A DNA stretch of 64,000 nt from Vibrio crassostreae (GCF_024347415.1 NZ_AP025476.1:2046001-2110000); one strand, 5' to 3'; positions 36,263-45,832 are shown, counted from the first letter of the stretch. Notes: generated from the sequence alone by a model not told the origin. A program made the numbers and translations.

Positions 36263-36591
36263 TATTGGGTTGGCTTTTCTGGCCAAATGACGTCATTTGG
36301 ATTGGAAAAGTTTTGAGGTAAATCACGAAGCGCTTGACGGTACGCTGCAAACGCAAGCTTCTTTTCATCTGTAATTGGAGCATCACCCACTTGAGTAAAA
36401 TCCGTCTCCATAAGCTTTGAATGACGCTCTGCTCGAATAAGTTCCCATAGAGCCTCATGTTCAGCCTCTAGGCAAATCTCTGAAGCTCGATCTTCACTAA
36501 AGCCCATTTCAATCAAAATTCCAAGTTCTGCAGGCACATTGTAAAGTGTCTCTCCATTAGAATAAGCCAACTCTTTGATATAGTAACTCAT
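36262..36591 (-). CDS. Tail fibre assembly chaperone-like protein
   Basis: 109 aa. C-terminus FAAYRQALRDLPQNFSNPND and VIWPEKP is the signature of phage tail-fibre assembly/APC proteins, which help fibre trimerisation. Start ATG 36591 (MSYYIKEL) follows GAGGGCG and lies just after the fibre gene stop; the frame extends back to 36615 inside the fibre gene. Confidence 0.82.
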   Translation of the reverse strand: MSYYIKELAYSNGETLYNVPAELGILIEMGFSEDRASEICLEAEHEALWELIRAERHSKLMETDFTQVGDAPITDEKKLAFAAYRQALRDLPQNFSNPNDVIWPEKPTQ

Positions 36592-36598
36592 GTCGCCC

Positions 36599-37393
36599 TC
36601 AGTCTTTTCTTGCATAACGTTTATCGTAATCTAACGTATAAGCTAGACGATGCTCTTCATAGTCAGAGCCAAGAAATGGATCATCGATATGATACGCCTT
36701 AACTTTCCATTCAATTTCAAAATTTGCAGGTGAAAATATTCCTGCTGACACTTCCCCATCCTCTCGGCTATACCAGAGCTGGCCATCGAAACTTTTTCTT
36801 ACGTGATAAGTCAGCCCACCTCTGAGGTAGCACCCACTTCGCCAAGAATGGGCTACGACCTGCCCGGATTCATACCCTGCATATAAAGGCTTAACATTGC
36901 TAATGGGGCGAGCAATACATTTCATACCAAACTGAACTGCTCGGACAGTTTTTCGGTAGGTTTGAGAAAATCGTTTGATGGTCAGGTAATTTGCATCCCC
37001 ACTCCAGAAAGATCCCACACCTTCTATTTGCAGATTTAACCCTGCAATAAAAGCCCCTTGCCCGAAAGGAGCCAGATTTCGGTCTTCCGAAGACCCTCTT
37101 GAAATAGTGATTCGTGAGCACCCCTCTTCATTATCTGGCATTCTCCACCAGACTGGATAAAAATGGTCGGTACTCAACCCCGTTAAATCAATCACCGACT
37201 TATAGACACTTTGACCATTGATATCTTTTGCTTGAACGTCATCACGCCAACGATCAAAGCTATCTTTGGCTTCAACCACTTTTTGATCAATCTCCCCCAT
37301 TTTTCCTGCAACTTCTTGCGACAACGCTTGTGAAGCTGCTGTCTGCTCTGCCGAAGTTCGCTGTAAATCTGTAATCTTTTGTTCGATACTCAT
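36599..37393 (-). CDS. Tail fibre protein
   Basis: 264 aa. Coiled-coil N-terminus (QKITDLQRTSAEQTAASQAL) then a beta-rich distal part (HFYPVWWRMPDNEEGCSRI, SHSWRSGCYLRGGLTYHV-like segment at about 195-215) resembling receptor-binding fibre tips. Probably extends the 178-aa N-terminal fibre/collar protein upstream. Host receptor unknown. Confidence 0.78.
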   Translation of the reverse strand: MSIEQKITDLQRTSAEQTAASQALSQEVAGKMGEIDQKVVEAKDSFDRWRDDVQAKDINGQSVYKSVIDLTGLSTDHFYPVWWRMPDNEEGCSRITISRGSSEDRNLAPFGQGAFIAGLNLQIEGVGSFWSGDANYLTIKRFSQTYRKTVRAVQFGMKCIARPISNVKPLYAGYESGQVVAHSWRSGCYLRGGLTYHVRKSFDGQLWYSREDGEVSAGIFSPANFEIEWKVKAYHIDDPFLGSDYEEHRLAYTLDYDKRYARKD

Positions 37394-37929
37394 TAACCTA
37401 GCTCCGTTCTTAGCCGCTCACTAAGCAACAAATGCTGATGAGCTATTTTAATTTGTGTTGTTCCCAAAGAGATCGTTGTGATAGCAGTGGTCAGCACCTC
37501 TTCAGACATCAGTAAATTCACATTCTCGGTCCCGACCTCGATTGTCACGCTGCTGCTCGGCAGTGGCGACACATCCAGTGTGAATTTCTGTAACCAACTC
37601 GAATTCGCCGATTTGTATGTCAGTAATGTATTCGGGGCTGAATACACCGCCAACAAAGTACCGGATTCTAAAAAGAACCCCACTTCACGAACCTCATATT
37701 CTTGGTTGCCTTTGAATACGGCGCCCATTCTCAATTGTGTTGGGCTGAGCTCCTCCCAATCTAAAATGACTTCGCGTTGAAGTTCGTTTTTCAACGCCTT
37801 CTGATCTGTCGTCGGTGTATAACTACGATCACCAACGGCAATGTATTTAATTGCCCCTTTTAGCCCTTGGTGACGAGCGCTAATAAGCTCAGCGAGCCCC
37901 GCATCGGTGTATTGCACGACATAACTCAT
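37393..37929 (-). CDS. Tail fibre base/collar protein (P2 gpH N-terminal-like, DUF3751)
   Basis: 178 aa. VQYTDAGLAELISARHQGLK, then GDRSYTPTTDQKALKNELQR and VREVGFFLESGTLLAVYSAP match the N-terminal baseplate-attachment domain of P2-like fibres. In P2 this is one long gpH; here the distal part is a separate gene (36599-37393), starting where this one ends. Overlaps gene I by ATGA. Confidence 0.85.
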   Translation of the reverse strand: MSYVVQYTDAGLAELISARHQGLKGAIKYIAVGDRSYTPTTDQKALKNELQREVILDWEELSPTQLRMGAVFKGNQEYEVREVGFFLESGTLLAVYSAPNTLLTYKSANSSWLQKFTLDVSPLPSSSVTIEVGTENVNLLMSEEVLTTAITTISLGTTQIKIAHQHLLLSERLRTELG

Positions 37930-38576
37930 GCTACTGCTCCAAATTCAAAATCAGTTGTAAAAATTAGGCGTGTGGCTGCGCACCAATACAGAGGAGCAAA
38001 GCCTGATGAGGCTTTAATGTTACCGCTGCAGTGATCGTCTTTCGCAATGACGCTATTTTGCTTCACCGCTGAAAATTCAAACCCAAATTCAACGCCAAGG
38101 GCCATAATGAAATCAACCGTGTCTCGCTCAGACTTAGTGCTCTCAATACGACTTAAGACTCGGGTTGTCGCCGCCTTATCAAGCGGCTGGTTCCGTTGCC
38201 ATGCGATACATTCAATATGATACGGCGCGTGTCTTGGTTGCATTTGATGCCAAGGTGTCACTTCCACATCACAATCAATCGCATCCAATGCAATAGACAA
38301 ACCAAATCGCGTTCCTGCTTTTCGATGAATATCAAACGCCTTATCCACCGTTTTACGTTGACTTTCTAGCGTGTCTTTTGGCTGCCAATCCGTTACACCT
38401 CGCTCACCCGCAAGCAAAGCCACAAAGGTTTTCTCCGTCAATAAGGGTTGTTTGAGGTTAGGGTACGGACAAAAATTGGATTGAATCAGCTCAGTCCAGG
38501 CAAACTCTAAAGCCTCTTCAATAAGAGAAGCATTATTGGGCTGGACCGATATAAACGCCTTATTCAGATCGGACAT
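37926..38576 (-). CDS. Baseplate wedge protein (P2 gpI-like)
   Basis: 216 aa. Phage tail protein I family: LRKQPLLTEKTFVALLAGERG-like opening (about 40-60), RKTVDKAFDIHRKAGTRFGL, and a baseplate-type C-terminus. Overlaps gene J by 17 bp and the fibre gene by 4, the P2 J-I-H order. Confidence 0.88.
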   Translation of the reverse strand: MSDLNKAFISVQPNNASLIEEALEFAWTELIQSNFCPYPNLKQPLLTEKTFVALLAGERGVTDWQPKDTLESQRKTVDKAFDIHRKAGTRFGLSIALDAIDCDVEVTPWHQMQPRHAPYHIECIAWQRNQPLDKAATTRVLSRIESTKSERDTVDFIMALGVEFGFEFSAVKQNSVIAKDDHCSGNIKASSGFAPLYWCAATRLIFTTDFEFGAVA

Positions 38577-39540
38577 TCACCATCACCTCCGTACAATGTG
38601 GCGCTTCATCCCAAGCGCACACCACATCCACTGCCGGTGCTTGAACCTTGGCCCGTTTCGCACCCAGCTCATAAAAGATATGGCCCACTTCTTCCCGGTC
38701 AATAATGCCGCCAAGCCTTTGTGCTTTTTCGGCAAACTGCCAAGCCACAACGACCGCCGACGCCTTTTCGACCTCATTGTTGGGATCCGCTCCTGTAAAA
38801 AGCGTCACTTCAATTTGATAAGGTTTAGGCGTTGCCGCTTTTACCGTGACCTCATCCGACTCTTGCGCGATGTCATCGCGGTTTAAGTATTGCCTTGCTC
38901 TTTCAAGCAAGGCCGCACTTGGAACACCATTGGGTGATGTGCGGCTTAATAACGCCACACAAACTTTGCCTGAATTAGGTTCTAGCATCCTAGCTTGCGC
39001 ATCTTTGATAGGATTAGGTAAGGAGGTTTCAGGAAACTCATAACGCATTACCAGAGCATCTTTTTCAGAATTCACCGTAATGGTTGGCCGCTCTTCTAAA
39101 GTCATAGCATGAAAACGATAACCAAGCCGAGTGCCCGTGGTATGAAACTGGAAAGGCGCTAAATCAAAACGTTGAAGCAGGCTTTCATTAGACTCCATGA
39201 CTACAGGCTTTGCGGGAAAAACAGTATCATCACCGGCTTCTATGACCTGACGCTTTAAACTGTATTGCAACGCCAACAGATCCACCATTTCGGTATCGGT
39301 TACGTACTTACGAAACATCTGCAAAGCTTGATGATTCTGCTCTCGTATTTCAGCGGTTCGTTTTAAGACAAACGCTTGTGTCACCTGAGCGAGCAGCTCA
39401 CCTTGATTATTAAAGGCCTCGCGTAATTGTTTCGCTTTATCTTCATCTCGCTGAACGCAATATTCCACCGCAAAATTGATGTATTCATTCAGCAAAGATT
39501 CAAAGTTTGGCTCAATGAAAGCTTGAGGTTTATCGCTCAT
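38560..39540 (-). CDS. Baseplate assembly protein J
   Basis: 326 aa. Baseplate J-like family: PNFESLLNEYINFAVEYC, DLLALQYSLKRQVIEAGDDT, DAQARMLEPNSGKVCVALLS, AEKAQRLGGIIDREEVGHIF. Wedge component joining sheath and fibres. Four-base overlap with gene W. Confidence 0.9.
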   Translation of the reverse strand: MSDKPQAFIEPNFESLLNEYINFAVEYCVQRDEDKAKQLREAFNNQGELLAQVTQAFVLKRTAEIREQNHQALQMFRKYVTDTEMVDLLALQYSLKRQVIEAGDDTVFPAKPVVMESNESLLQRFDLAPFQFHTTGTRLGYRFHAMTLEERPTITVNSEKDALVMRYEFPETSLPNPIKDAQARMLEPNSGKVCVALLSRTSPNGVPSAALLERARQYLNRDDIAQESDEVTVKAATPKPYQIEVTLFTGADPNNEVEKASAVVVAWQFAEKAQRLGGIIDREEVGHIFYELGAKRAKVQAPAVDVVCAWDEAPHCTEVMVNVRSE

Positions 39541-39869
39541 AATGCCCCACTCAATTGCAGAGGTTCACCGCGCCATGTTCCCGAGACTTTCACTCTGAAT
39601 CCATTCAAGTGTGGGAGGGCTTGGCACTGAATGCCTTGATAGTCCGTTAACCCATTCAATGGATTGGATAAAGCCTCTAACGTTAGATTTTGAACTATCA
39701 TGGCTTCGGTGGGTGTCTGCTGCTTTCCCAAACGCGAAACCGCTCGATTGCCAACACCTCGACGTTTTACTCGTGAACTGACTTCTGTCGTTAGTACCTT
39801 TGCAAAACGACAGCTCAAGGCGCTGGCACCGGTTACGGTTTGTCCTGTTTTGGGATCAATACCAATCAT
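39537..39869 (-). CDS. Baseplate protein W (gp25/lysozyme-like fold family)
   Basis: 110 aa. P2 gpW/T4 gp25 family: IGIDPKTGQTVTGASALSCR, KRRGVGNRAVSRLGKQQTPT, NPLNGLTDYQGIQCQALPHL. Small wedge protein; order V-W-J is as in P2. Confidence 0.88.
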   Translation of the reverse strand: MIGIDPKTGQTVTGASALSCRFAKVLTTEVSSRVKRRGVGNRAVSRLGKQQTPTEAMIVQNLTLEALSNPLNGLTDYQGIQCQALPHLNGFRVKVSGTWRGEPLQLSGAL

Positions 39870-40459
39870 TGTTGTTGCTCCGTTGGCTTGGTTTTCGCAG
39901 GACCAGGAAGTATGCCTGGATGCTCATGTTCGTTATAAATCTCTCGGTCAGCTTGCATCGAACGAGTATGATCGGTGACCTCTCCCGTTGCTTGATAATC
40001 CCCATCTTGCCAAGTATCACCATAGATCTTCATGCCCCCTGGATACCGGCAAATAAGAGAGCCGTCATCGAGGTTATAAAGCTCTGACATGCCGTTACCG
40101 TAATCGGTCATCACCTCGTTCTCTTTGACTGTTGGGCTTTGAAAGTGAGTAGAAGGTAATCCCATTAACGCCACGGCATTGTTTAAGTTGTCACCGCTTC
40201 CCAAATTCATCAGCAAACACTGCTCGTTAACTGAAGGGCGCCGATAATGGCTGACCCTTCCTGCCGCAAGCACAAAAAAAGGGATCCTCTTTACAAGATT
40301 ATCCCCTGTCTGAATATCGACGGTGTTAGCCTCTGCTTTCACAACAACACCTAGGCGCAGTAGATTGGCCGAAGCGCGATTGTTCTCTTCTAACTCTTCA
40401 TGTAATTCAAGAACCTTCTTCTCTAATGCGCTCACATGTTTCATCAGCTTGGTTAGCAT
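39866..40459 (-). CDS. Baseplate spike protein V
   Basis: 197 aa. Phage baseplate assembly protein V: LLRLGVVVKAEANTVDIQTG, VSHYRRPSVNEQCLLMNLGS, GDWQATGEVTDHTRSM-like segment. Forms the membrane-piercing tip with an OB domain and beta helix; a C-terminal HEHPGILPGP suits metal binding at the tip. Start ATG 40459 follows GGGGG; the frame extends to 40477. Confidence 0.88.
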   Translation of the reverse strand: MLTKLMKHVSALEKKVLELHEELEENNRASANLLRLGVVVKAEANTVDIQTGDNLVKRIPFFVLAAGRVSHYRRPSVNEQCLLMNLGSGDNLNNAVALMGLPSTHFQSPTVKENEVMTDYGNGMSELYNLDDGSLICRYPGGMKIYGDTWQDGDYQATGEVTDHTRSMQADREIYNEHEHPGILPGPAKTKPTEQQQ

Positions 40460-40880
40460 GGTGGGAACCCCCATCAATGTAATGCCAGCTCTCTTCTACT
40501 GGGCCTAATCGAATACGCTGCTTCATCGTCACGGTTCGTGCAAACACCCCATTTTTTGGATCAAATTTGCTAGGAAGATTAGACACCACTACCGCACCGT
40601 CTAAATCGCTCGACGCACCAAATTGTTGATTCAACAATTCTCGCTCTACACGCGTTGAAGCGTCCAACGCTTCCAAATCAAACCCATCCATGGATATAGG
40701 TACTTCAACCAAGAACCTCAATTCAATGTCATGAAGGTGACGCCCGTCGTTGGCATATTCATTCACCGGCTCGGCCTCACCAATGTGATAACTGATGGTG
40801 GTGTGGGCCAACTCCACCGCTTGGCGTCGATAAACAGTATCGACCTTAAGCGTAAGCCGCTGCTCTAAGTGATTGACCAC
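40407..40880 (-). CDS. Tail completion-like protein
   Basis: About 157 aa from GTG 40880 (the frame is open to 41003 inside gene Z; GTG near 40928 is an alternative). RLTLKVDTVYRRQAVELAHT, DIELRFLVEVPISMDGFDLE, ARTVTMKQRIRLGPVEESWH. Position between the Z-like and V genes suggests a neck/tail terminator role. Family not firmly recognised. Confidence 0.65.
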   Translation of the reverse strand: MVNHLEQRLTLKVDTVYRRQAVELAHTTISYHIGEAEPVNEYANDGRHLHDIELRFLVEVPISMDGFDLEALDASTRVERELLNQQFGASSDLDGAVVVSNLPSKFDPKNGVFARTVTMKQRIRLGPVEESWHYIDGGSHHANQADETCERIREEGS

Positions 40881-40893
40881 CAATAAGACCCAC

Positions 40894-41427
40894 TCACGCG
40901 GCGAGCGAAAGAACGTGTTTGAATTCACGATGAAAAAACGCCTCAAATTTACGATTAATATCGGGTAAGTAGTTCTCAACAATCGAATCAACATCATCCG
41001 CAATATCGATGTCGACTCTTTCTATGGGAGATCTCGACTTACCGCGCCTTCGCCATACCAAGAGTTCATCGCTATCCATCGGAGAAATAAACGCGCCAGC
41101 AAAAAAATGCTCACCCACTCGGACACCTAAGCGGTTTTGAACGGGCTTACCCAGTCGGTGAACACCAATATCACGAACACCAATCCACAGCTTCGACACG
41201 CGACCGTTTTTGTACACTCGAAATCGCGAACGCAGCGCTTTGTTATCAATACTGAGCTCATAGCCAAGCTCTGCCATCGATACCCCTCGTAACCATCGAG
41301 AGGTGAGCGAAGCCGCGCGAAGTACTGCTTTCGGAATTTCTTCTGAAAACGCTTCATAACGACGAATAAACTCAGTATCTAAAAGCAATTGGGAACGACT
41401 AAAATTCAGACCACTCATGCTGCGCAC
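40894..41427 (-). CDS. Minor tail protein Z-like
   Basis: 177 aa. Resembles prophage minor tail protein Z (lambda gpZ family): FSEEIPKAVLRAASLTSRWL, FRVYKNGRVSKLWIGVRDIG, GKSRSPIERVDIDIADDVDS. Neck/connector component in tail completion. Overlaps both neighbours, consistent with a packed late operon. Confidence 0.8.
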   Translation of the reverse strand: MRSMSGLNFSRSQLLLDTEFIRRYEAFSEEIPKAVLRAASLTSRWLRGVSMAELGYELSIDNKALRSRFRVYKNGRVSKLWIGVRDIGVHRLGKPVQNRLGVRVGEHFFAGAFISPMDSDELLVWRRRGKSRSPIERVDIDIADDVDSIVENYLPDINRKFEAFFHREFKHVLSLAA

Positions 41428-41728
41428 CTTGGGGATCTAATACCAGGACATATTCCCTCATAAGCTGACTCGTGCCGTTGGGACTTTTAGCCGCTGTATC
41501 AAAAACTAACCGGTACCGTTTATCGCGATAAAGCAAAGTACAGCTTTCAGGGAGCTCAGAATCCGTAGCCAGTAAATACACTTGATTCACGCCCTTCTCG
41601 TGACTTCGGATGTATCCGATCACTTCAATCTGCTTTCCTTGTGGCGTCATCAAAAAAAGAGGACGACCAAAACAGCGTTGGATAGATTGACGAATAAGAC
41701 GCCGAGCCGATTCAAACTCACTCATCAC
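41399..41728 (-). CDS. Head-tail joining protein-like
   Basis: 109 aa. Compact beta-rich protein (RCFGRPLFLMTPQGKQIEVI, LYRDKRYRLVFDTAAKS). Position between the capsid decoration gene and Z matches the lambda FII/stopper position. Family assignment is by context. Confidence 0.6.
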   Translation of the reverse strand: MMSEFESARRLIRQSIQRCFGRPLFLMTPQGKQIEVIGYIRSHEKGVNQVYLLATDSELPESCTLLYRDKRYRLVFDTAAKSPNGTSQLMREYVLVLDPQGAQHEWSEF

Positions 41729-42066
41729 GAGTCGTTAGTCACAAACTCAGTGAGTACACCGCCAGTCAGAAGCACCCCACCATCAATGAACACCCCAACC
41801 GGTTGAGATACGTCCCCCGATGCCGTGGGCTTTGTCTTGGTAAACTCACCGTTTTTAAAGTAAGCCGCTTCGGATGCAAAGCTTACGCTATCACCGGCTT
41901 TAATCGGGCCATCAAAATGACCTTGTGTGTAACACACCACCGTCTCACCAGCTTTTGCCGTAAAGTTGGGCACCACTAATAAAGCTCCAAGTAGACAAGG
42001 GACATCTTTCTTAAAACCACCCGTTGGCACGGTCGCCACAATCTTTTTCCCATCGCTTAAACGCAT
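41725..42066 (-). CDS. Capsid decoration-like protein (DUF2190 type)
   Basis: 113 aa from ATG 42066 (MRLSDGKKIVATVPTGG). Gly/Val-rich beta protein: AKAGETVVCYTQGHFDGPIK, then DVSQPVGVFIDGGVLLTGG. DUF2190 proteins follow the capsid gene and stabilise or decorate the shell. The frame extends to 42093 without a ribosome site. Confidence 0.75.
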   Translation of the reverse strand: MRLSDGKKIVATVPTGGFKKDVPCLLGALLVVPNFTAKAGETVVCYTQGHFDGPIKAGDSVSFASEAAYFKNGEFTKTKPTASGDVSQPVGVFIDGGVLLTGGVLTEFVTNDS

Positions 42067-42113
42067 ATTGTCACCATTAAAAAGGGCGAGCAATGCTCAC
42101 CCTGTGAATCAAA

Positions 42114-44144
42114 TCAAACTGTTCTTCCAAGCTTTACAAAGGTCGCTTGGGCAATACCACGGCGATCCAATACCTTCGACATTAAGTCGTAAGTAATGCG
42201 GAACTTGGCACCATCGCTGCTCCAACCGTCGCCCGTTTCTAGCCATGGGTCTTGCTGGCCATCTAAGAAGCCCATCACTACGGTATCAAAGTCTTTACCT
42301 GTTAGTGCCAGAGCGCCATTCACCTCGCCTAAACGCGCAGTTTCAATCACCTTACCGAATTTTCTATAAGCCGGGTTAAAGGCATCCGGTTTACTCGCCG
42401 TATTCAAAACCGCTTCAAACATTGAGGCATGGTCTGGACTCGCAATCAGAACCTCACCACGAAGATCTAACGCATCGCCTTGCCCTGCTTCACCACTGAG
42501 TGGGATGGTGGTTGCTGTCGCAAATACCTTATGCAGAGCCATAATCATCGCCGCGTAATCGCCTGCTGGAATGTCATTGATAAAGTTACCCCAGTCTTTA
42601 TCTTCACCTACTTTAAAGACATTGCCACCATCGGCCATCTTGCCCGCGAGGATAGCGTTAAACATAAGCTTGTCTGACAGACGATAACCGGACTGCATGA
42701 ATTTACGAGGCACCTTCGCCACTAAGCCAATTTCATCATTAATGATGGCATGACGAGTAAACTGGATTTCACGCCCAAAGGTCGCAAGCTGAATGCGCTC
42801 ACCGCTGCCTTTTAAGACCGCCGCTTTGTATTCACCATCTTCCGATATTTTCATCAAATCCGGCGCGTCATTAACCATCACTAGCTCAGTTTCACGAAAA
42901 TCCGTCAGGTTCTCTACGTTAGCCAGTTCACGCCACATCGGGGCTCTTGCTTGCGCTTCATCACGCATCACGGTTCGGATACCTTCGGTGATGATGTCGC
43001 CAAAATCACCAGAGTTAAACGCTCGGTTCACCAATTCATTCTTGGTGATGGCGCTTCGAGCATTCACATCGAGGCAAGCACGCGCCATGTTCAGTAATGA
43101 CTCATGACCGAACGCGTTGTCTTTTTCTAAATCCGCAACACCACAACGTGCATTCAACGCATTTTGCAGTTCGTCTTTGACATGGTTACCGTTGCTAAGT
43201 CTCATGTGTGTGGCCGTCAGATTCGCTTCAGGCTCTTGTTGACCTGCCGCTGATTGGCTGCCAATACTTTCTAAAATCTTAGTGGATGCCTGTCCCACTG
43301 AGCACGATAAGTCAGCCAACATTTCATTGGTGAGTGCCTCGCTGACTTTATGTTGAGAACACAACGCACGAATATCTGCTTGGCGTTGGTTCTCTGCTTT
43401 TACAGCGTTTTGTAATTCTTCATTTGGTTTCGGCATGTCGCTTACCTGCTTAGGTTTGTTTATTTGAGGTTCATTTGGCTGAGCAGACGCTGCCAAAGGT
43501 ATCGGTTCATTCGCCTTTTGCGTTAGCGAATTCATCAACTCGGCTGGCGCTTGTTTGAAATTCTTAAAATCAGATTCATCGAGGTTTTGTAATGCGTTAC
43601 TAAGGTCGACCGCTTCAACCACCTCATCAACAATCCCCCACTCTTTAGCGGCTTGCGCGGTGAACCACGTTTCTTTCTCCATGGCAGTCAGTACCTCTTC
43701 AAGAGGTTGACCCGACTTTTCAGCGTACGCTTCAGAAATGGTCTTGGTCGCCGCTTGCAACTGTTGAAACGCTGAGTTGATTTCCTTCTCACCGCCCCAC
43801 GCTCCGATAGTAGGGTTATGGATCATCAACATGGCATTTTCAGGCATACGGATAGAGTCACAGGCAAGCAGGACATAAGTCGCAATGCTCGCGGCCATGC
43901 CATCAACAATGCCCATCACCTTTCCTTTATGCGCCTTCAGTGCGTTATACATTGCAAGACCTTGGTAAACGCTGCCCCCACCACTGAGCATTCGCAATTC
44001 AACCTCTTTATTGTTGGCCACTTGCAACGCCGCAATGATTTCCATTGCATCAATATCCCAAGCACTGATATCTCCATGCACCCAAATCTTAATCACATCG
44101 GCTTCGTTCTTAAGCGTGTACCAGCTATTCTTTGGTTTTGGCAT
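42114..44144 (-). CDS. Fused ClpP-like prohead protease and major capsid protein
   Basis: 676 aa. Residues 1-175 are a ClpP-like serine protease: LSGGGSVYQGLAMYNALKAH, DGMAASIATYVLLA (nucleophile S86), AMLMIHNPT (His109). A polar linker/scaffold region (about 190-330) follows, then a Mu gpT-type capsid domain: DFRETELVMVNDAPDLMKIS, TFGREIQFTRHAIINDEIGL, GKMADGGNVFKVGEDKDWGN. Protease, scaffold and shell are therefore one polypeptide that must cut itself in the prohead. An internal Met at the linker (MPKPNEELQN) could give a separate capsid precursor. Confidence 0.9.
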   Translation of the reverse strand: MPKPKNSWYTLKNEADVIKIWVHGDISAWDIDAMEIIAALQVANNKEVELRMLSGGGSVYQGLAMYNALKAHKGKVMGIVDGMAASIATYVLLACDSIRMPENAMLMIHNPTIGAWGGEKEINSAFQQLQAATKTISEAYAEKSGQPLEEVLTAMEKETWFTAQAAKEWGIVDEVVEAVDLSNALQNLDESDFKNFKQAPAELMNSLTQKANEPIPLAASAQPNEPQINKPKQVSDMPKPNEELQNAVKAENQRQADIRALCSQHKVSEALTNEMLADLSCSVGQASTKILESIGSQSAAGQQEPEANLTATHMRLSNGNHVKDELQNALNARCGVADLEKDNAFGHESLLNMARACLDVNARSAITKNELVNRAFNSGDFGDIITEGIRTVMRDEAQARAPMWRELANVENLTDFRETELVMVNDAPDLMKISEDGEYKAAVLKGSGERIQLATFGREIQFTRHAIINDEIGLVAKVPRKFMQSGYRLSDKLMFNAILAGKMADGGNVFKVGEDKDWGNFINDIPAGDYAAMIMALHKVFATATTIPLSGEAGQGDALDLRGEVLIASPDHASMFEAVLNTASKPDAFNPAYRKFGKVIETARLGEVNGALALTGKDFDTVVMGFLDGQQDPWLETGDGWSSDGAKFRITYDLMSKVLDRRGIAQATFVKLGRTV

Positions 44145-45618
44145 TGTTTGCCTCTTCTTTTTGATTGTTGAGCTTCACCGCATGAGCAGGGTCCGACGTA
44201 CTCACGATGTGCATATCGTTCATTTGTTGACGTTCAGATTGAATTTCGCGACGAGTCGACAACGGGTTAATATTACGTTCACGTTGTGCATGACTTAAGG
44301 AATGCAAACCTAAACGGGTTCCTTTTTCGACGCCTACCATTTCTTTGCTAGGGTCAATCCATGGCATCACTGGCGCCTGATAGATCGCATTAAAAATAGA
44401 GTCTCGCTTAACCCCTTCGGGGATGTTGACTTCACCGGCTAACATCGCCATCTGCAAAGCATGTCGATACTGTGGACGAGTCCAACCTAAAACGAACTTT
44501 CGCTGCAGCACTCGATAACGACTGAACGAATCGATTAACTCTTGGCGCTGAGCGGAATAACTGCCGTTGCTATAGTCTCGGGTGACGCTAGAGTTGTTCA
44601 CTCCTGCACCGCCACTGGCTAATCGAAGCTGGGCATTTCGAAAAGGGCTGCTCATGGTTTCTTTTCGGTTGTTCTCCACCACCCCTGCATCTTCACCGGG
44701 TGCCAGTTCAAACGAATTTCCCATCCCTAAAAACAAATCGCCGCCGCGATCGAACGCGTCCGTTGTATTTGAATTCAATGTCGGATCTCGTTTTATGTAA
44801 TAAGCAAAACGACTCGCTATCTGGGCACTAATACGCTCAGATTGGTCGTAATCTTCGATGTCATCGACCAAATCCAAAATGGAATGCAAAAGGGAAATGC
44901 CACGGTTTTGATGAAAACGCCGAGTAAACTTTAAATGGCAGACAAACTGCGCATCGACATCAACGAACTCAAACCCTCTTGAGTCTCTCTGAATCAAATA
45001 GCTCACAGCCTGCCCGAGCTTGTTTCGCTTGATACCTTCAAACAGCCCTCCTTCAGCTTCCGTTATGTGGGAAGGAATAAAATCAGGCTCAAAGGGTTGC
45101 ACCGCAAAGGGCGTCTCTGTTGGGTAATTCAAATCACTGTGCTTACCCATGAACATTCGACAAAACACCTCGCCATCACGAAACCATGTTCGACCCGCAA
45201 GCCACTCCGTTTCCGCGCGAGAATGTTCAGCATCGATGTTTTGATTTAAAGAAAAGTTCTCCCACCAGGTCATGATCGCCTGAGCGCATTCGACATGCAC
45301 TTCCCCTTTGTGGTTTAGAGGCTGAGGCTCCACCATGATGCCATTCGGACCAATCACATTGGCGCAAAGCTCATCCAAAATGGCCGTAACAAACGGGTTA
45401 TTTTCATCCATATGTCGGGCACGTTGATACACCGCTTTCGCGCCTTTGTTCAACGAATTGGCATCGCCTTTTGATTGTTTATTTGTCTTTTTGGTGTGCG
45501 GATTACGGGGAAGTGCTGCATTGTATTTATTCAAAAGCCGTCTGTCGTAGGCACGTTCCAACCCTTTCCTAGGACTGAATATGGCCACGAGCTTGTCGAG
45601 CAAGTTTTGGCTACTCAA
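44125..45618 (-). CDS. Portal protein (lambda gpB family)
   Basis: 497 aa. Lambda-type portal: RARHMDENNPFVTAILDELC, ANVIGPNGIMVEPQPLN, WLAGRTWFRDGEVFCRMFMG, SDLVDDIEDYDQSERISAQI-like helix, NNSSVTRDYSNGSYSAQRQE. Forms the dodecameric DNA gate. Overlaps the protease-capsid gene by 20 bp and the gpW-like gene by 8. Confidence 0.93.
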   Translation of the reverse strand: MSSQNLLDKLVAIFSPRKGLERAYDRRLLNKYNAALPRNPHTKKTNKQSKGDANSLNKGAKAVYQRARHMDENNPFVTAILDELCANVIGPNGIMVEPQPLNHKGEVHVECAQAIMTWWENFSLNQNIDAEHSRAETEWLAGRTWFRDGEVFCRMFMGKHSDLNYPTETPFAVQPFEPDFIPSHITEAEGGLFEGIKRNKLGQAVSYLIQRDSRGFEFVDVDAQFVCHLKFTRRFHQNRGISLLHSILDLVDDIEDYDQSERISAQIASRFAYYIKRDPTLNSNTTDAFDRGGDLFLGMGNSFELAPGEDAGVVENNRKETMSSPFRNAQLRLASGGAGVNNSSVTRDYSNGSYSAQRQELIDSFSRYRVLQRKFVLGWTRPQYRHALQMAMLAGEVNIPEGVKRDSIFNAIYQAPVMPWIDPSKEMVGVEKGTRLGLHSLSHAQRERNINPLSTRREIQSERQQMNDMHIVSTSDPAHAVKLNNQKEEANNAKTKE

Positions 45619-45832
45619 GATAATTTCTCCGTATCATAGAGCGTCGTCCCCCTTGAACTTGCAGAGCGATAATGCGCTGCAAACGCTCTATCTCTTTACG
45701 CACCGTCGCTAAACTCGCCAAGGTCAACTCTTCATCTTCTGCCGTCTTCACCGACTGCTGCTGTAAGATTTTCTGTTCGGCTTCGAGGTACCACTGCAAA
45801 CGTTCTTGATTGGTCGGTATCACTAAACTCAT
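45611..45832 (-). CDS. Lambda gpW-like head-tail connector protein
   Basis: 73 aa. Helical protein with a beta hairpin: QERLQWYLEAEQKILQQQSV, ASLATVRKEIERLQRII, ending in GGRRSMIRRNY. Location between terminase and portal, size and C-terminal basic tail match lambda gpW. Confidence 0.82.
   Translation of the reverse strand: MSLVIPTNQERLQWYLEAEQKILQQQSVKTAEDEELTLASLATVRKEIERLQRIIALQVQGGRRSMIRRNYLE

Noticed and set aside
36599..37929. Invertible tail-fibre switch
   Set aside because: No inverted repeats flanking the fibre genes and no alternative fibre ends or invertase next to them were seen.
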